Notes under the pieces: generated by a model
Seen by the model: the letters and a program-made list of their open reading frames with translations, nothing else
Told to the model about the DNA's origin: nothing
Database searches by the model: none
Translations under genes and position numbers: made by a program
Assembly (NCBI GenBank): GCA_024509875.1
Contig: JAMPIV010013762.1
Span: forward strand, 1-64,000
DNA from: Oreohelix idahoensis
Lineage: Eukaryota > Mollusca > Gastropoda > Stylommatophora > Oreohelicidae
Length of the DNA stretch: 64,000 bases
Reading direction: 5' to 3'
Part shown: one piece after another, positions 35,388-44,986 of the stretch
How positions within the stretch are numbered: position 1 is the first letter of the stretch
Layout: every line of letters begins with the position of its first letter

Positions 35388-37736
35388 ATGGAAAGGATCA
35401 AAATACCTCAACCAAGTATAGAGCAGCTGAGGAAAGAAATAAAAGCCATCCTTGGAAGAACTAAACCAGACATCGTGGTACTAAAGGAGGTGCAGAAAAT
35501 TCTGGAAGAAAAGTTTGATATAGACTTATCACAAAGAAAGGAAGAAATCTACAAGCTTGTCGTAGACGAAATAGAGGAAGATAGACCGATGGATATAAGA
35601 GGCTATATAAGGAGCCATAGTATGTATAGTATGAGAGGCAGTGTTCAAGAAAGATGTACACGAATTCCCAATAACACACCACACTACACGGAAGGACATA
35701 AACAACATAACAATACACATGATAGGATAGGAACTCGTAGAATTGAAGCAGCACAAAAGGATAGTGACTGGAAGGAGTCTAACAGGATAGGAGACAACTG
35801 GAGAGTAGGATGGGAAGATGACTATGGAGAAACATCAACAGGTAGTCAGAGTCGCAAAATGGCAGGAAGAACACACGTCCATGCAGAACCAGAAACAACA
35901 TCTGATCGGTTAACCCCAACCCCCCAAATTTTATACAGCGAACAAGAGGAGATGGGCACATATAGGCCAGAAATCTTACACAGCGAACAAGAGGAGATGG
36001 GCACATATAGGCCAGAAATCTTATACAGCGAACAAGAGGAGATGGGCACATATAGGCCAGAAATCTTACACAGCGAACAAGAGGAGATGGGCACATATAG
36101 GCCAGAAATCTTAAACAGGGAACAAGAGGAGATGGGCACATATAGGCCAGAGGAAGACAGGATACAAGTATGGCAGGATACAGAGAGTAAACAGTACAAT
36201 GAGATTCTAGAAGATACGACAGGAATAAGGGAACAATGGAATAATATTGAAACAGAAATAGATGCACCGTACAAACATACGAGAGCTGCAGAACAAAGAA
36301 ACAGAGCACAGGAGCAGCAGCTATTGAAACAAAAGGAACAACAGATAGATACTAAACAACAAAGTGGTGCAAGTCAAACTCAGAACATAGAGGACACATC
36401 AGCTAAAGATTCAGATACGCAGGAAGAGATGGAGGAAGAAAATATAAGAGGGATGAAGAGACAGCGGTCGTCATCATCAGACGATTCAGAGGATTACAGA
36501 AGGCGTCTAGCAAAGTTGAGACATGTAGAAGAGGTCAGACTAAAGAGGAAGAATAAAGTAAGAAATAGTAGTGTAGCGGAGATGAAGGACATACGGGCAA
36601 TTGTTCAATATATGGACAGGAAATTTGAAGAATTGGAAAAGGAGAAATATAGTCATAGAGAAGTGCAAAAGGAACTAGATAGAAAGACCAAGGGAACGGG
36701 TCAATGGGAAATAGACAGTGTCGACCAGGGAAGGTCGAAGAAAAACAAAGAGGAAGAAGGAAATAAAGATAGAACAAAAATAGAACAGTTAACTGCACTT
36801 TGCGCAGATTTAGAGAAGAAGTTGGAAGAGTTAGAAAAGAGACAGGAAATGAATAGAGATGCATCAGAGAAAAAGGAAGATGTCACAGCACCTGGGGCAG
36901 GTGATGATATAAAGAAAGCCACAGAGAAGGCGAAGCAGAAAGAGGAAGAAGTTCAGAAACATGAAAGTAGTAGAAGTGCAGATCGACGAGAATACCGATC
37001 TAAGAGTAGAGATACTGAGGAGGCAAGTAGGGATACGGGTCGAAGAGAATACCGATCCAAGAGCAGAGAGGCTAGTAATAGGAGACATACGAATCGAGGA
37101 GAATACCGATTCAGGACTAGAGAGAGCGAGGAGAATAGGAGAGATAATAGTAGAGAAAGAAGGAGGGATACGGATAGAAGGGATTTCCGATCCAAGAGCC
37201 GAGATAGGCTGAGAAATAGAAGTGAGGATAGAAGAGATACGGGTCGACGGGAATACCTATCCAAGAGTCCAGAGGGATTAGATACACAGAGAAATAGAAC
37301 ACATACAGATCGAGGGAATTACCGATCTAAGAGCCGGGAGGCTAGAAAGGAGGAAGAGAGAGGAAATACGGATCAAAGGGAGTACCGATCCAAGAGCCGA
37401 GAGGCTAGAAAGGGAGATAGAAATAGGAGTAGTAGTATGAGAGATACTAGGAGTACAAGTCGAGGTAGCGACAAATTAAAGAGTAAAGAATCTGAGAGGA
37501 ACCCAGGGAGTACGAGAAGGGAAGAAATGGAAGATAGAGAAAAACCGAGGCAAACGGTGGATGAAGTAAGAAGTAAGGAGGTTGAGAGAAACTCGGGAGA
37601 TACAGAGGTAGAGAGGAAGCAAAGTGTTGACGAGGTTAGACGACTAGAAGAAACACAAGATATTGATAAACAGATTGAGTTGGAGAAGTTTAAGGCGAAA
37701 GAGGCCATGATCATGAAATTTTTGGAGATGAAGTAG
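35388..37736 (+). CDS. DEK_C-like and RS-repeat protein replacing pol (ORF2), right copy
   Basis: The product has 782 residues, matching the left copy at nearly all positions; the open frame continues 39 codons further up, partly within the inserted 125 bp, so the annotated start is the Met shared by both arms. Residues ~11-62 are DEK_C-like. The 15-residue tandem repeats lie at ~180-255, a Ser-rich acidic segment and coiled-coil-like stretches at ~360-500, and RREYRSKSRE-type RS/RE repeats at ~525-740 with a Glu/Lys-rich helix at the end. In the DEK protein the C-terminal domain binds DNA and DEK associates with SR splicing proteins (established knowledge). That one retroelement protein combines both features suggests chromatin or splicing-factor targeting, which is inference. 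Confidence 0.78.
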   Translation: MERIKIPQPSIEQLRKEIKAILGRTKPDIVVLKEVQKILEEKFDIDLSQRKEEIYKLVVDEIEEDRPMDIRGYIRSHSMYSMRGSVQERCTRIPNNTPHYTEGHKQHNNTHDRIGTRRIEAAQKDSDWKESNRIGDNWRVGWEDDYGETSTGSQSRKMAGRTHVHAEPETTSDRLTPTPQILYSEQEEMGTYRPEILHSEQEEMGTYRPEILYSEQEEMGTYRPEILHSEQEEMGTYRPEILNREQEEMGTYRPEEDRIQVWQDTESKQYNEILEDTTGIREQWNNIETEIDAPYKHTRAAEQRNRAQEQQLLKQKEQQIDTKQQSGASQTQNIEDTSAKDSDTQEEMEEENIRGMKRQRSSSSDDSEDYRRRLAKLRHVEEVRLKRKNKVRNSSVAEMKDIRAIVQYMDRKFEELEKEKYSHREVQKELDRKTKGTGQWEIDSVDQGRSKKNKEEEGNKDRTKIEQLTALCADLEKKLEELEKRQEMNRDASEKKEDVTAPGAGDDIKKATEKAKQKEEEVQKHESSRSADRREYRSKSRDTEEASRDTGRREYRSKSREASNRRHTNRGEYRFRTRESEENRRDNSRERRRDTDRRDFRSKSRDRLRNRSEDRRDTGRREYLSKSPEGLDTQRNRTHTDRGNYRSKSREARKEEERGNTDQREYRSKSREARKGDRNRSSSMRDTRSTSRGSDKLKSKESERNPGSTRREEMEDREKPRQTVDEVRSKEVERNSGDTEVERKQSVDEVRRLEETQDIDKQIELEKFKAKEAMIMKFLEMK
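35930..36154 (+). repeat. 45-bp in-frame tandem repeats (five units), right copy
   Basis: Five units of 45 bp encode the EQEEMGTYRPE-containing 15-residue repeats. The first and third units share TTATACAGC where the second and fourth have TTACACAGC; the left arm has only the first unit in the Tyr form, so a unit has been converted in one arm. Confidence 0.95.
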
Positions 37737-39409
37737 TGAGGAAATAGGGGGAGATAGAGACTATGAGAGGAGAGGACGCATAGCATATGGTATACATAAC
37801 AAGATGGCGGCGGTTGCTAGTCTTAAAAAAGACAAGTATGATTGGTCCATACCGCACTTAAGAAGTAAACTGGGTACACCGGACCAATAGGGTACTGCAG
37901 TAGAGGAGAGGAGGAAAGGAGATGTAAGAAGTAGATTAGAGGCCATGGTAGTATGGCGGAAATTATGTGAAACGCCGTGGTGACGACGGCAAGAATAGTG
38001 CAGACTGACATGTTGGTGAGGCCGTGGAGGAGGACGGCAGTTATGGAGCAATATGAGGTATGGAGGTAAGGAGTAATATGGGGGTGGAGATTTTGAGGAG
38101 GCCGTGCAGGAGGATGGCAGAAACATGGATTATTATGGTGAAATGGGAGAAATATGGAGTTATATATTTTGAGCAGTCGTAGAGGAAGACGGAATGAATG
38201 ATAGAGATTTAGAGATTTTGTGAGACCGTAGAGGAGGACGGCAGTGATGGTGAGGGGTGTTGGGAGATGGACGGAGTTGTGGTTGAGAAATTGGACAGCA
38301 CAGTTCCAGAGAGGGAACGAGAGTAGCGGTTATGAGGGAGAGGAGAGAAGTAGAAATTGCAGCGGGAGTCTAGTTGTTTGGAAACTAGATGCAATCGTTC
38401 TACACTGAACATAAAGTAAGCTGAGTAGGTCCGAACGATGGACTACTGCAGTGGTGGAAGAGAAGAGCAAAGAGGCAGGGAAGCCATAGATTAAGGGAGA
38501 GAGACGTAGATGGGAGGAATGGAGAAGTCACAGAGAGGAGACGAAAGGGAATTACGAGACAACTAAAGGAGTATTGGAGAAACTATAGAGAATATGGCGG
38601 TAGATGAGGGCCATAGGGAAATGGCGAAGATATAGAGAAAATTGGATAATTAGAAGTGATAATCTAGAGGGAGCTGACAACGGAGTTGAGGAGGATGCAG
38701 ATTTTTGTTTTTCGGCAGTTGCCAGAGTCTGGTGAAGACTTTGTGGGAAGCGAGGATTCTCCAAGTTATAAGAAATAGAGAGTTATAGGGAGACAAATAA
38801 GAAAGAATAATAAGACAAGAAAGACTAAGGAAATGAGAATAGAGGAGAGAATAATTATGTTGAGGAAACAGTACACATTGTATATGGTTACGGGTTTCTT
38901 TTAACCACAAGGGAAGATGGAAATGAAATGTAGATAACGTAGGAAAGATATGCAGCTAAGTAGAACGATTAATGAGATAGGCAGAAATTCAAGATAATTC
39001 TCGTAGGCGGGATAATAAACTTGGGAGTAGAGATAAAAGGGATGGTAAATGGCTAATGAAGTTAGAAAGGTCTAGTAAGAGTCGTAAAGGAGCAAACGAC
39101 AAGGTGTACTATGAAATGAGTTCCATTATGTACAAGTTGTAACACGAAAAGAGTTGTATTCAGTAAAATGTATAATATGAAAACAATTCCATGATGGAAA
39201 ATGTATACTATGAAATGGAAATTGTAAACAAGAAGATGTGTGAGGTTGATTGGAAGTGGAAAATGCCGGGTCGCATTAAGATCAGTTGGTGTTTGGGCTC
39301 ATTGGGACAGAGGTTGGTGAAGAGAGGGATGGAATTGGTAGTAGAAGAGGGAAGGAAGAGAGTGCGTGGAGATTTTTCGGGAAATTTTCTCTGTGAGAGA
39401 AATTTTTTT
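37737..39409 (+). other. 3' non-coding region of right retroelement with hairpin repeats
   Basis: It contains no pol-like domain. Between about 37980 and 38260 a motif of the form GCCGTGGAGGAGGACGGC recurs four or five times at 50-70-bp spacing with variation. In the best copy GCCGT and ACGGC pair around a GGAGGAGG loop. Such repeated stem-loops could serve RNA packaging or export; that is inference. The rest is purine-rich DNA without recognisable content. Confidence 0.6.
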
Positions 39410-39425
39410 AAGGGGGGGGGAGATG
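39410..39425 (+). other. Polypurine tract of right retroelement
   Basis: A purine run AAGGGGGGGGGAGAT directly before the TGTGAACGG of the 3' LTR, the standard place for plus-strand priming in LTR retroelements. It fixes the transcription direction as plus. Confidence 0.8.
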
Positions 39426-40331
39426 TGTGAACGGTGGTTTGGTTTTGATAGAGAGAAAGAAGGTAGAAAAAATGGTTTGAGAGATATGGATAGGTTTGGT
39501 TGCAGATTATTTGTCGTTAATGAAGGGAGATAAGATGTGTAAGCTTAGGCTTTGTCTTAAGGGAAGTAACTTAGAATTAAGTCCCTTACAGGTTTGAGTG
39601 AGTGAAAAAAAAGTATTGCACGAGAAAGTCGAGATGCGTAAACACATGTTAGGCGTGAACGAAGAATGTTAGAACGGGGTTTTGAAGGAGTCTGGTTAGA
39701 GACGCGCTAAGTTTAGGCAGGGAAAGGTGTTGCTCTCAAGTGTGTAGTTAGATATTGAACGTACAGCGTAAGATTTTATTGTTGTATAAGATATATTCGG
39801 AGCACTAAAGTGTGTGTGTAAGAAAAAGTGTATTTCAAATGAAGAAACAAAACAGGTACGTTTTGACATTTTGATTTATAACTAGCGTATGTGGCTCAGC
39901 AGACCAGGTCTGAGCAGAGGACAGTAAACAGATGAAATCTTGGTAAAAGTGACAGCCCTGGCGGTTAAGGCCAGTTTCTCGTATAGAGATATAACAAGAA
40001 ACATGGGAAAAGAAACATAAACAGAAGAACGACAGGAAGTTCTGTCTGAATAAATATATGACAGGTTCTATAGCTGGGACAAGTAATAGTAAGAAGACAA
40101 GCAAATGTATGTGAAAAATGGATACTGAGATTGTTTGAAACTGAAGATTGTATTTTGCAAGACTGCCAACCTGGAAGAGAAAGGTCGGGCATACCATTTT
40201 TACTCAGTTATCAACGTATGTTAATAAAGTTCTACCATTGATATTTTCACTGCTGTTTTGAGTGGTATCGATTGATAAACAGTGGGTATGAAGAAAAAGT
40301 AGAGTCAGTCTGAGTGAAGGAAGTTTCTAGT
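39426..40331 (+). repeat. 3' LTR of right retroelement
   Basis: Direct repeat of 30849-31755 with about five differences by eye. It shares with its partner the right-arm-specific variants TTTATAACTAGCG (about 39875) and GACAGGTTC (about 40061), whereas both left-arm LTRs have a different form at each site. Confidence 0.88.
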
Positions 40332-40392
40332 GTTTACTTTACAACACACTATCTACCGAAAAAGGCAGTGGTCCGAATCTTGCAATACGACT

Positions 40393-40594
40393 CACGGCTA
40401 CACTAGGGGTGATGTGGTCAGCATCACGCCGGCCGCCTTAACCTTCCCAGAGTTGCTCTGATACCCAATTGGGGCTGGGTCGACCCAGGAGCCGTTTGCG
40501 GCCTAAAAAAATCCCACCTCATCTGGGGATCGAACCATAGACCACTAAGCTAGGAAGCCAATGCACTAACCACTATGCTACCGCGGCTCCCTTA
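40393..40594 (-). mobile_element. tRNA-derived SINE (right arm only)
   Basis: On the minus strand a tRNA-like head has an A-box-like TAGCATAGTGGTTAGTGC (40580-40563) and a B-box GGTTCGATCCC (40536-40526), the internal RNA polymerase III promoter. A GC-rich body follows. About 200 bp are inserted relative to the left arm, where the empty site CTGGACTCGTATTG lies near 4485; GACT/GAGT at the edges may be a short target duplication. It was inserted after the arms formed, or lost from the left. Confidence 0.88.
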
Positions 40595-43500
40595 GTCCAG
40601 TAAGCAGAAAAGGTATTCAGCAGGGCTGACTTACTCCATCCGTGATTGTGATGTGCACTTAGTCCAGGGACGCAAACTGTGCCACCCTCTGAAACCATAG
40701 AACTGCTTAACTGTACCTCAGTGCTGGGATAGACCAAACCAAGAGAGTCCGACCAAAAATCACCTCAGCAACTACTAAAGACCTTGAAGAGTTGAGTATA
40801 ACACCTACCAGCAAAACTACCATAGAAAAAATCTAATAGTCCATATGATGACCATAGCAGTTGTTTTTTTTTAAACCTAAGAGTACATATTTTTGTTCAA
40901 TTTTTAAATCTTGTGAGAATTTATTTCTTTTTCTAAATTTAACTTAACAGAGTCCGTTGTTATTTTTCTTGTTACTTTTAATTGGGCTGTATTTTGTTTT
41001 TAAACATAAATCTACACCCTGGGGGCTGAGCCATAATTAAACTAACTTACAGTGGGTCGTGATATTTTATTCAATGTGGCTGCACACCAAATTTCCTTTC
41101 TCAACCTTATGTGCTTTAAATAGTCCTTTTGTAGGATTCCCGAGAAAGAATTTATCGTCCAGAAAATATCATGTTTAGTTGCCATAATTCTCTTTGCATT
41201 AGGGATTTCTAGTAGACTATTTCCCGAGGAGAGGCAGTTCCTTCAAACTCGTAGACATATCATATAGATATCTATATCTTTTATTCTTTCATTCATCCAA
41301 TCTGTCATACCTCTCTTTCAAAATCACCCCCACACTACTTAAACGTCTTGTAACCAACAGTGAAAACATTCCGCCTGCTATTCGGTAAAGTACAGAAAAG
41401 GTGATCATTGCGCCGTGAAAGCTAAATTGAACATCAATTAAAAGTACGCACATACTTTGCAATCTTTGCACTATGCATTTTCCGCAACATACGGAAACGG
41501 TGCGAATTGCAATGTGAAATATAATTTGATCACCCATTAAAATATTACGCAGATCTTTAAATTTTTTTCATTGTCCTGTGATAGGGCCGGAAAGACACCC
41601 GGCTTACCCCTTCACGGGAAGACACCCCAGCTTCCCCCTTCATTGTGAGTGGCACATTTATCGCCCATATTTTAGAAGTGCGCGCAGCACGCTCGTATGC
41701 AAAAAGTCTTCAGGATTGATGAAAAAGCCATAATAATGCCTTAAAAATTAAGTTGTGGTGTAGAATTGTGTTTTTGCTCTAGAAATAGTTGTGTATATTT
41801 CTGTTGTCGGCCCTTCTAAAGTAAATATAGTGAGTGTTATGTATGCGGCCAAATCAATACGCCTAGCGCGCAGTAAATTGAGTGATTCGACCTGGGCTTA
41901 TAAAAGAAATAGCGAGCCAGCAGCGACCTTTCCTGGTATCAGCCGCCCAGAGAGAACAGACGAAGTAAGACACACAGAGCCAAGCTGTAAATGCCTTGAG
42001 CACGTGAGTTAATTTAAATTAGAATTAGTTTTCTATAATTCTGAAATTATATCGATGTGGCTATTTTAATGTTTAGTGAAATAAATAGATAGATGTGTTC
42101 CCAAAGGAAATGTCTTTTTAGGGCATTATGATTTAGTCTCGAAATGATAGATGAGTGAAAATAATGTTTGATAGGTTTTATTAGGCATGCTAAGTCCAGA
42201 TTGCGGCAGTAAGAGCGATTATTTCAGTCATCAGACCGGGCAAGAAAGGCGAAGATAGTATGAAAGTATTTTGTACATGAAACTGGACAGAAATGTTATC
42301 AGAAACTGCAATTTAGATAATATTAACTAGTTGGGAAGATGGCAACCGGAAGGACCACGTGTTGATGACCGTGCGTAAAAGAAGACGCCAAGGAGTCTGC
42401 ATTTAACACTCTTAGTTATCACTTAATGTTACGCAGTTTTATATCGCGTGAATCGATACGTAGGTTAAATGTAATTTTCCCCAGTAGTAGAAGAGAGAGT
42501 TTTCGTGGTAAATTTCCTTTGAGTGATGTATTTAATTCCAGTTTTGTTAAAGTTAAGAATAATTTTATTCTTTGATGTAAAAGTAATTGAGTGTTTTTCA
42601 CGATTATTGATTATTCTACTGTATATCTTTGGTGGGTTACTTTGAGGTGAGAATATATATTTAGATTTCTGGAGAGTGTGCGTAAGGCGTAAGGCACGTT
42701 GAGACAGCTGTTTCTCTGTTTGCTCCCGGCGGAGCATGGAAACACCAATGCAGCTGGTGTCCATTGCAGGCCCACAATAAGCATTTTGATGCTATTGCTG
42801 TGGTTGTTTCGGTGACGGTAACGATGTGTTTCATGTGATGAGTTCCCAATCTCATCAGGGGTCGTATACGACACGCTTGTTACCAGGCGCACCAGTCGTC
42901 ACTTACGACATGTTCAGAGGGCAGTGACGAATATTGAGATGGATCAGTTCGAGGTGGTGGTTTACTCTTATTATTGAGAGTATTTGATGTACATGTAGTT
43001 GAAGAATATTATTTTATGTCCATGTTATTATTATTTAATTATGGTTATGTGTAGGATGGTTTGTGAGAGCACGTGGGCTCACTTGAAGATATATATTTCT
43101 CTTCTCCGCTCCTGAGGGAGCATGAGGCCACCAGTGTGGTTTGCCTCCGCATGAAGTATTCATATGCTCGTGCAGTAGTGGTTTCGGTAGCAATTATGGT
43201 AAAATGGGATGTTATAAATATTTATAGGGGACTTAGTGTACTGACTGAGATCAGCTGTGAAGGTATCTATATCTAATAAGAGTAGTGTATTATAGATAAC
43301 CTTACTTGCTGCCACATATATATATATATCTCAGTCAGAATTATTCTGGAGTAGTGTGATGACTACGTTATATGTCTAGGGTATGTGTATGATGAAGTGT
43401 AAGTCATAACAACAACAGACAGATAAACAATTTAATTTATTCCACCACACTTGACAACACTGTGACACTCACATACATATAACACTCTAAGAGGATATCT

Positions 43501-44986
43501 TAAAGGAGTCACTGATAACTTTTCAAATAACAATATGTATTCAGTGCTGTCATGAATGTATATGTGTCCAGATTCAAATACAAAGGGAACCAGGAATCAA
43601 AATCAATTTTAATTACAAGTTATATGTACAGAATTTATTAATATGATTCTTGTAGTGACATATATTATAAATGGTATCCTATGTGTGTCAGTTGTGTAGT
43701 GGTAATATGAGGTAATACTGGTTTTGTTTTGTTCAAGCTCTGTTGGTATTTGTCATCATGACTTCAATAGTTTGTTTCTATGGGAACTAGTATTGGAGAT
43801 GTTCTCAGTTCCTGGTATTAAAACAATTTAATTCCCCTCTTAATTTTAGTTTATATTGTCATTGTAAGATGGGGTACATAATGTTGAGCTCCATGGCCAC
43901 ACTCTCTTATCTTGCGTGATGACTGCAGTAAAGGACTCCTCTGCTCGATAACTGTACTGAGTTCTGGAGCCACCCCACTGGTTGCTATATTGACCAAGGA
44001 GTATGCTGTCCACTTCTGGCTTCAGCAAAGCTCTGACCAGGTGCTGCTCAATAACTTTAAGACCACGGTCCCTGAAACAAGAAGGTTGTACCTTCTACGT
44101 CAGAACTAATTTATACTCTATTTTTACACTGAGCACAATACATCACAAACATTGAGTTCAGAGCGTTAGGCCAACTGTCAGCTTCATCTGAAACACTTTA
44201 TACCAGTATTTCCCTCCCTAATGGTTACTACGCCTCTGCAATTCCAGCATTATTTCTTTCTAGTTAATAATCTAGGTGTCAGTGTACTGTTTGGCCATTC
44301 CATGCAGTTTTACTTTCCTCCGACACCTTCTGTTCAGGCTGGAGCCTATAGGCTTTACATCATGTTCGCTACTGAACCACACATATATACAGACATAAAT
44401 TATCCATTTACATTCAATTTTCATTAAAAGATATTGAATATTACAAGCTTACCACAATTCATGGAAATATTACACAGTGACGTTGAATGGCAATGAATAT
44501 AGCACAACTCCGATCTGCCGATGTTCCAGGCTTTATTTTATAAAAAAATATACACTGGTGCTCAACGCACTGCTTCTTAGTAGGTTTATTACAAGATGTG
44601 GCAATGAACAGACGCTCTGAATGGTGTATATTCGCAGCTCTAACCAATGAAACCATGTCTACACATCTTTTCAAAAAAGTACCCCTTTCTCACGTTTCCC
44701 CTGACAACACAAGATAGTATTTATAGTCCGACCAATCGTGTTTAGTCTTTCATTTGTTGCGCTCCAATCACATAGGAGTTAACATGGTAGGCTATTTCCG
44801 TACGTAATGTTTTTTTAAACACGTTATAAAAAAATTTTATGAGCAGAAATGATTTCATGCTGTCAGGCACCCCCACTATTTTATTTTGGCCATAACTTGG
44901 TAATTCCTAGACTATTTGCGTAACGTTTTTCATATTCTTTGTCAGCAAACCCTAAGGAACCCAAATATATATATTTAATAGAGCTA
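40595..44986. other. Outer part of right arm, no supported gene
   Basis: Mirror of 1-4480. It holds the promoter-like block at 41791-42012, a segment at 42770-42930 related to the dispersed repeat seen near 45575 and 54300 (GTTTCGGT..., ACTTACGACATG), a shorter related piece near 43160-43200, and the LTR-like block near 44450-44785. No reading frame shows a domain. Confidence 0.5.
41791..42012 (+). promoter_or_regulatory. Promoter-like block and possible first exon (right copy)
   Basis: TATAAAAG at 41899-41906 is followed about 35-40 bp later by an initiator-like ATCAGCC and about 100 bp later by the splice-donor-like GAGCAC-GTGAGT near 42000. An uninterrupted 73-codon frame covers it. A transposon or non-coding RNA promoter is as likely as a host gene. 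Confidence 0.25.

Larger units (their letters stand above)
30849..40331 (+). mobile_element. Gag/DEK_C-RS LTR retroelement without pol, right copy
   Basis: Complete LTR-bounded element of about 9.5 kb: 5' LTR (30849-31755), ~1-kb leader, gag-protease (32791-35328), DEK_C/RS protein (35388-37736), 1.67-kb 3' non-coding part, polypurine tract, 3' LTR (39426-40331). A CTAG tetranucleotide precedes the 5' LTR and another lies at the 3' edge, possibly a target-site duplication. The two LTRs differ at about five positions in 906, which points to recent insertion or to LTR homogenisation. No RT, RNase H or integrase motif occurs in any frame, so it must depend on another element for replication. I do not recognise it as a named family. 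Confidence 0.85.
22161..44986 (+). repeat. Right arm of a ~22-kb imperfect palindrome
   Basis: Inverted copy of 1-21989. Segments present here and absent from the left arm are 24650-24933, 26028-26140, 30646-30857 (the LTR edge plus flank; probably deleted on the left), the 125-bp insertion near 35179-35303, and a SINE at 40393-40594. Similarity to the left arm ends at 44986 only because the left copy reaches the window start. Beyond 44986 the right arm continues to pair, less well, with the inverted segment at 61650-64000 up to about 45588. Confidence 0.95.

Noticed and set aside
35930..36154. CRISPR-like regular repeats
   Set aside because: The 45-bp units are contiguous with no spacers and encode a protein repeat in a eukaryotic retroelement.
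37737..39409. Possible hidden reverse transcriptase or integrase in the retroelement
   Set aside because: I looked for RT (FADD or YXDD, PLPK-type), RNase H and HHCC/DDE features in the element and found none in any sense frame.
1..44986. Giant terminal-inverted-repeat transposon such as a Maverick/Polinton
   Set aside because: The arms meet at a 171-bp spacer that has no room for genes, and no DNA polymerase, ATPase or capsid genes are present; a duplication of ordinary repeat-rich DNA explains it better.
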